Assembly (NCBI RefSeq): GCF_016616885.1
Contig: NZ_CP067102.1
Location: 3,500,501 to 3,564,500 of the forward strand
Source of the DNA: Bradyrhizobium diazoefficiens
GTDB taxonomy: Bacteria; Pseudomonadota; Alphaproteobacteria; Rhizobiales; Xanthobacteraceae
Reading direction: 5' to 3'
DNA length: 64,000 bases
The notes below the pieces were generated by a model. That model searched no databases. It was not told the DNA's origin and saw nothing but the letters and a program-made list of their open reading frames with translations. Positions 60,067 through 64,000 of this stretch are shown here, in pieces (within the stretch, counting starts at the first letter, position 1; the number at the start of each line of letters is the position of its first letter). The translations under genes and the position numbers were made by a program.

Positions 60067-61490
60067 GGTCGTGTCCCAATTGATGGTGTAGCTCGGTAGA
60101 GCAAAGCCGCCCGCACGCGCGCCGTCAAATAGCGCCGTAGCGGGCGGGCGGCTTTGCGGTGGTCATCGATGATTCGTCGGTAGGGTCGGGTTGCTGACAC
60201 CAACCTGATTCGAGGAACCACCGATGACCGACGAGATGATGAACCTGCGCGCGCTCATGGAGAAGACCCCTGATGCCGATCTGTTGCGCGAGATGATCGG
60301 CTTTGCGGCCCAGCGGCTGATGGAGCTGGAAGTCGAAGGCCAGACCGGAGCGGGCTATGGCGAGAAGAACCCCGAACGTCTGGCCCAGCGCAACGGCTAC
60401 CGCGACCGGATCTGGGAGACCCGCGCCGGCGCAGTTGAGCTGCGTATTCCCAAGCTGCGCAAGGGCTCCTACTTCCCGGGCTTCCTGGAGCCACGCCGCA
60501 TGGCCGAGAAGGCGCTGACCGCCGTGGTGCAGGAAGCCTATGTGCAGGGCGTCTCGACCCGCTCGGTGGACGACCTCGTGCAGGCCATGGGCATGACCGG
60601 CATCTCGAAGAGCCAGGTGAGCCGGCTGTGCGGCGAGATCGACGACAAGGTGAAGGCCTTCCTCGCCCGGCCGATCGAGGGCGACTGGCCATATCTGTGG
60701 ATCGACGCCACCTACGTGAAGGTGCGCCAAAATGGCCGCATCGTCTCGGTCGCGGTGATTATCGCGGTCGGCGTCAACAGTGACGGCCGCCGCGAAGTGC
60801 TCGGCATGGACATCGGTCCCTCCGAAGCCGAGACGTTCTGGACGGCATTCCTGCGCAAGCTTGCTCGCCGCGGCCTGCGTGGCGTCAAGCTGGTCGTCTC
60901 CGACGCTCACGAGGGCATCAAGGCCACCGTCGCCAAGGTGCTCAACGCCACCTGGCAGCGTTGCCGCGTCCACTTCATGCGCAACGCGCTGGCGCATGCC
61001 GGCAAGAGTGGGCGGCGCGTCGTCTCCGCCTTCATTGCCACCGCGTTCGCCCAGGACGATGCCGAGGCCGCGCGAACCCAATGGCGGAAGGTCGCCGATC
61101 AACTCCGCCCCAAGCTGCCCAAGCTGGCCGGCTTCCTCGACGAAGCGGAGACCGATGTGCTGGCCTACATGACATTCCCGCCGCAGCATCGAACCAAGCT
61201 GCACTCGACCAACCCGATCGAGCGCCTCAACGGCGAGATCAAGCGGCGCACCGAGGTGGTCGGCATCTTCCCCAACGAGGATGCCATCGTCCGCCTCATC
61301 GGTGCGATCCTGCTCGAGCAGAACGATGAATGGGCCGTCCAACGTGCCCGCTACATGACGCTGGAAACCATCGCGCCGTTGAGCGATGATCCAACCGTCA
61401 GCCTTCCGGCTATCGCCAGCTGACCAGTCCGGCCCTTGCCGGCGAGCGCGGTGTCCCACCGCCAGTTACACCACTCCCTGGGACACGATC
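60067..61490 (+). mobile_element. complete IS256-family insertion sequence (1424 bp)
   Basis: Left end GGTCGTGTCCCAATTGATGG and right end (inverted) GATCGTGTCCCAGGGAGTGG are imperfect terminal inverted repeats of about 24 bp. An 8-bp target duplication GCCATTTC lies on each side. One intact transposase gene fills the interior. It lies 128 bp beyond attR, so it inserted in the chromosome flank, not in the island. Confidence 0.93.
60224..61423 (+). CDS. IS256-family (mutator type) transposase
   Basis: A 399-residue DDE transposase. The N-terminal region has [20 protein letters not shown] and [20 protein letters not shown], family landmarks. Catalytic residues are Asp in [12 protein letters not shown] near 160, Asp in [12 protein letters not shown] near 227 and Glu in [20 protein letters not shown] near 332. 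[15 protein letters not shown], also conserved, lies between. The gene is uninterrupted and lies inside intact ends, so the element should be active. It cuts and pastes, or copies, the IS through a circular intermediate. Confidence 0.95.
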   Translation: MTDEMMNLRALMEKTPDADLLREMIGFAAQRLMELEVEGQTGAGYGEKNPERLAQRNGYRDRIWETRAGAVELRIPKLRKGSYFPGFLEPRRMAEKALTAVVQEAYVQGVSTRSVDDLVQAMGMTGISKSQVSRLCGEIDDKVKAFLARPIEGDWPYLWIDATYVKVRQNGRIVSVAVIIAVGVNSDGRREVLGMDIGPSEAETFWTAFLRKLARRGLRGVKLVVSDAHEGIKATVAKVLNATWQRCRVHFMRNALAHAGKSGRRVVSAFIATAFAQDDAEAARTQWRKVADQLRPKLPKLAGFLDEAETDVLAYMTFPPQHRTKLHSTNPIERLNGEIKRRTEVVGIFPNEDAIVRLIGAILLEQNDEWAVQRARYMTLETIAPLSDDPTVSLPAIAS

Positions 61491-61498
61491 GCCATTTC
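61491..61498. repeat. right 8-bp target duplication of the IS
   Basis: GCCATTTC directly outside the right inverted repeat, matching 60059-60066. Confidence 0.88.
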
Positions 61499-61597
61499 CG
61501 CTCCGATGGAATCGGAACGGGGCTCTAGATTCTTATTTTGACGTGTTTTCTGTCGCATCATGCCCATCGTTTCGTGGTGACCGAACGCTTGGAGCCG

Positions 61598-62392
61598 TCA
61601 CTCTCTTATCAGCCGGTCGCGATTTTTGGCCCTGTCGAAATTTTTGGCCTGGTCGAGGCCGATCGGCGCGCTGACCTTCGCCGAAGCAAGATCGGCACCG
61701 TCGAAATCGGTACCGATGAAGGTGACGCCAGTCAGGTCGCTGCCGCCGAGCTGGGCGCCCTTGAGAGAAGCGTTGGTCAGGTCGGCATTCTTCAGCGAAG
61801 CGAATTCGAGGTCAACGCGGGACAAGTCGGCGCCGCGCGCGTTAAGCCGTTCCAGATTAGCAGATTTCAATACTGTGCGGATGAGGCCCATCGACTGGTT
61901 GCGCATGTCGACGCCCAGATTCGCGCCCGCGATCGAGGCTCCAACAAGGCTCGCACCAGTCAGGTCAGCCGCAACCCGTGCTTGTGAGAGATCGGCGCCG
62001 TCGAGCCGGGCGCGAAGCATCTGCGAGGCGAACAGGTTTGCGCCCTTCAGGCTTGCGCCGGTGAGATCTGCTTCGAGCAGCCATGCTTGGTCGAGGACGG
62101 CGAGATCGAGTTTTGCGCCGGTAAGCTTCGTCTTGTTGAGCCGTGCGGCGCGAAATATCGCGCCGGACAGGTCGAGCCCGGACAGGTCGAGGCCAGACAG
62201 CCGCCTATTGGTAAAATCGGCGGGCGCGGCAGCAGTAGCTGCAGCAAGCGCGGTCTCGACCTCCGCGCGAGTCAATTCCGCCGAGACCATATCGGGTGAC
62301 GAGAGGTCGACGTCACGCATCATTTCTTGCGCCTGCGCCGTCGCGGCGAGAAGCGCGAGGCCCAGCGCAGCGACTCCGAACGTTCGTTTCAT
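61598..62392 (-). CDS. exported pentapeptide-repeat protein
   Basis: About 264 residues from ATG 62392 (MKRTFGVAALGLALLAATAQ), chosen for GGAG 6 bp upstream and the signal peptide. From about residue 60 the protein is built of A(D/N)LxG-type pentapeptides: GLDLSGLDLSGAIFRAARLN, ADLTGASLKGANLFASQMLR, ANLERLNARGADLSRVDLEF and ADLTNASLKGAQLGGSDLTG. These fold into a right-handed quadrilateral beta-helix. The family has varied roles. A periplasmic location argues against gyrase protection. Function unknown. Confidence 0.88.
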   Translation of the reverse strand: MKRTFGVAALGLALLAATAQAQEMMRDVDLSSPDMVSAELTRAEVETALAAATAAAPADFTNRRLSGLDLSGLDLSGAIFRAARLNKTKLTGAKLDLAVLDQAWLLEADLTGASLKGANLFASQMLRARLDGADLSQARVAADLTGASLVGASIAGANLGVDMRNQSMGLIRTVLKSANLERLNARGADLSRVDLEFASLKNADLTNASLKGAQLGGSDLTGVTFIGTDFDGADLASAKVSAPIGLDQAKNFDRAKNRDRLIRE

Positions 62393-62873
62393 CGCCAACT
62401 CCATCGACAGTATGCCTTGCTACGCGGCGCGAGCGCCGCCTATCTGGCGTTCCTCGCGGCGACTCGATCGTCGCTGGTTCGCCGCGCGATCTCGGTCTTG
62501 GTCGTCACGGGCCGGCTGTCGACCGGCGTCGAGACTGGATCGGAGCAGGCCTGCCCAACATTGGCGGCCGCTAGGCCTGAATCGAGCGTAGTTTCCTGCG
62601 CCGAAACGGACTTCAAGGCCGGCGAAATCGGTCATGACTGCGCTCCTGTCGCCATCATCCGCCGCGCCGGCTTGGCGCGCCATTCCGACCATTTGTGAAG
62701 GCGCATAGGCGCCACAGCGTCGTGAGATCACTGCCCATGGCGCGCTCTCCCGATTCGGGCGCGCGTATGGGGATGCGCGCCTCTGGCCTTATGTGGGAAG
62801 GGAGACGCAAAAAAACAGGTGCCAGGCCCGCGACAGGTGCCAGTACGTTTCTCGTTTCTGCTATAATCCAGAC
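62393..62873. other. intergenic region, no gene recognised
   Basis: About 480 bp. A minus-strand frame at 62420-62731 is Arg-rich and unconvincing. Near the right end lie two direct copies of ACAGGTGCCA (62815-62824, 62833-62842). TATAAT at 62862-62867 lies just before the next start; it could be a -10 element only for a leaderless or very short leader, with no clear -35. Confidence 0.5.
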
Positions 62874-64000
62874 ATGTCGATCGGGATTACCGGGCCCGAA
62901 CGGAAGTCGCCAGGGCGAAACGCCGTGGTCGGACTGATCGTGACTGGCATCTTCGCCGGAATTTGCCTGATCATTCTCGCGATCGTCGGCGACCTCCTGG
63001 TCGACTGGATGTGGTTCTCCGCGGTCGGTTATTCGCAGGTTTTTTGGACGACGATCGGCGCGAAAGCCGGAGTCTTTTCCGTCGTCTTCGTGGCAACTGC
63101 CGTCATCTTGTGGGCGAACGCACGGCTCGCACTCTTTCTTGTCCGACGACAGCGAGGCTGGCTTCCCCCCGGCTTCGACTGGAAGCTCGCGGCCACTGCG
63201 ACGCCGCCCGATCTCTTCGAATTCATACGCGATCGGCTGCCGTGGCCGCTCACCATCGCCGGCAGCGCCGGACTCCTCGCGCTGCTTGTCGCCTGGGGAG
63301 AGGTCGGCAACTGGAGCGTTATTCTGCAGTTCCTCTATCAGATGCCCTATGGCGCCCACGATCCGCTTTTCGACAAGGACATTGGATTCTATCTGTTTTC
63401 GCTGCCCGGCTATATCGCCATCAAGAATTGGGCAATGCTCACGCTGTTCATGAGCGCGCTGTTCGCCGGATTGATCTATTGGCTGCATGGCGCCATCGAA
63501 TACCAGGCCCAGCGACAGTCGATATCGCCAACGGCGATTGCCCACGGCTCGGCGCTCCTCGGCCTGTTCTTTGCCGTGAAGGCATTGTCCTACGTTCTTG
63601 ACCGCTACCTGCTGTTGTACGGCAACAATGGCGTTGTGGTCGGCGCTGGCTACACCGACATCCATGTAGGACTGCCCGTCCTGTGGTTGCTGGTCGGACT
63701 TTCGAGCATCGCAGCATTCGCCGCATGTGCGAACGCGCGGGTGCGCACCTACCGGCTTCCCGCTGCCGCGATCGTGCTGCTGTTCGGCGGCGCCTTCTTG
63801 CTATCCGGCGTGATCCCCGGATTGTTCCAGCGATTTTACGTCAGCCCGAACGAATTGGAGTGGGAGCGGCCCTACATCGAACGCAACATCAAGCTTACCC
63901 GGGAGGCTTACAATCTCGATCGGATCGCGGCGAAGCCATTTCCCGCCGAACAGAACCTCACCTTCAAGACCCTCGAAGCCAACAAGGCGACGATTGAAAA
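62874..64000 (+). CDS. UPF0182-family integral membrane protein (3' end off window)
   Basis: An uninterrupted frame from ATG 62874 runs off the right edge after 375 codons. It starts MSIGITGPERKSPGRNAVVG and is rich in membrane helices: LIVTGIFAGICLIILAIVGD, VFSVVFVATAVILWANARLA, GSAGLLALLVAWGEVGNWSV, NWAMLTLFMSALFAGLIYWL and AAAIVLLFGGAFLLSGVIPG. Blocks such as DWMWFSAVGYSQVFWTTIGA, DPLFDKDIGFYLFSLPGY and QRFYVSPNELEWERPYIERN are typical of UPF0182 (COG1615). That family is about 900-1000 residues long with a large extracytoplasmic C-terminal domain, so over half is missing here. Function unknown. Confidence 0.85.
   Translation, partial: MSIGITGPERKSPGRNAVVGLIVTGIFAGICLIILAIVGDLLVDWMWFSAVGYSQVFWTTIGAKAGVFSVVFVATAVILWANARLALFLVRRQRGWLPPGFDWKLAATATPPDLFEFIRDRLPWPLTIAGSAGLLALLVAWGEVGNWSVILQFLYQMPYGAHDPLFDKDIGFYLFSLPGYIAIKNWAMLTLFMSALFAGLIYWLHGAIEYQAQRQSISPTAIAHGSALLGLFFAVKALSYVLDRYLLLYGNNGVVVGAGYTDIHVGLPVLWLLVGLSSIAAFAACANARVRTYRLPAAAIVLLFGGAFLLSGVIPGLFQRFYVSPNELEWERPYIERNIKLTREAYNLDRIAAKPFPAEQNLTFKTLEANKATIE

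Noticed and set aside
59475..60221. A 248-codon minus-strand frame across attR
   Set aside because: It runs through the tRNA-derived repeat, the tRNA-Ser-like remnant and the IS left end, so it cannot be one evolved gene.
60125..61459. A 444-codon minus-strand frame opposite the transposase
   Set aside because: Antisense of an intact IS256 transposase. It includes inverted-repeat sequence and has no recognisable domain.
62420..62731. A 103-codon minus-strand frame upstream of the pentapeptide-repeat gene
   Set aside because: Composition is Arg/Ala/Gly-rich without a hydrophobic core, there is no ribosome-binding site, and overlapping frames on the other strand look equally random.
62815..62867. 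Direct repeats ACAGGTGCCA and TATAAT before the UPF0182 gene considered as a defined promoter
   Set aside because: TATAAT lies only 6 bp before the ATG and no -35 is recognisable at the proper distance, so a promoter call would be speculative.

Overview
The window is a GC-rich chromosomal segment of an alphaproteobacterium. The tRNA set, the many short secreted Rhizobiales-type proteins, the RopB-like outer-membrane beta-barrel, rhizobial-type iol and frc genes and an Entner-Doudoroff operon all suggest a Bradyrhizobium-like member of the Rhizobiales. The species cannot be named from sequence alone.

Left core region (1-25.9 kb). This holds housekeeping and accessory genes: a CheY-like receiver fragment, NAD kinase, an S10 carboxypeptidase, a class-C-beta-lactamase-like hydrolase, several small secreted proteins and a beta-barrel protein. 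It continues with a methyl-accepting chemotaxis protein, a dienelactone-hydrolase-like protein, a frameshifted methyltransferase, tRNA-Thr, the rRNA methyltransferase RlmB, tRNA-Tyr, a Tat-exported metallo-hydrolase and an LLM oxidoreductase. A UvrD-type helicase, a TMEM175-like channel, a YciI-like protein, a solute-binding protein, a hybrid histidine kinase and tRNA-Gly close the region. Just before tRNA-Gly a very small minus-strand transcription unit combines a promoter, a Shine-Dalgarno identical to the complement of the 16S rRNA 3' tail, a 14-codon frame and a terminator.

Genomic island (25,938-59,938, about 34.0 kb). It is inserted in the 3' end of tRNA-Gly(TCC). The last 44 bp of the tRNA (25894-25937) are repeated exactly at 59895-59938. 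The tyrosine recombinase beside the tRNA is broken by a 13-bp tandem duplication, so the island looks locked in place. The cargo is sugar, polyol and aromatic catabolism in three blocks. (1) An inositol block (27.8-40.4 kb) carries iolD, iolE, iolG, three further Gfo/Idh/MocA oxidoreductases, an SDR, an RpiR-type regulator and a CUT2 ABC transporter. It shows a shared GCAA-N6-TTGC operator at three promoters. (2) A hydroxyquinol/resorcinol-type aromatic block (41.3-50.0 kb) carries an AraC regulator, an intradiol dioxygenase, a flavin monooxygenase and a Liv-type ABC transporter. (3) A fructose/Entner-Doudoroff block (50.3-59.3 kb) has a ROK regulator-pfkB kinase-zwf-edd operon divergent from a frcBCA-like transporter. 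The inositol block is bounded by diverged 99-bp direct repeats. The other two blocks together are bounded by degenerate copies of a tRNA-Ser 3' end, suggesting the island was assembled stepwise.

Right flank (59.9-64 kb). A complete IS256-family insertion with 8-bp target duplications lies 128 bp beyond the right attachment site. It is followed by an exported pentapeptide-repeat protein and the first 375 codons of a UPF0182-type membrane protein that runs off the window.
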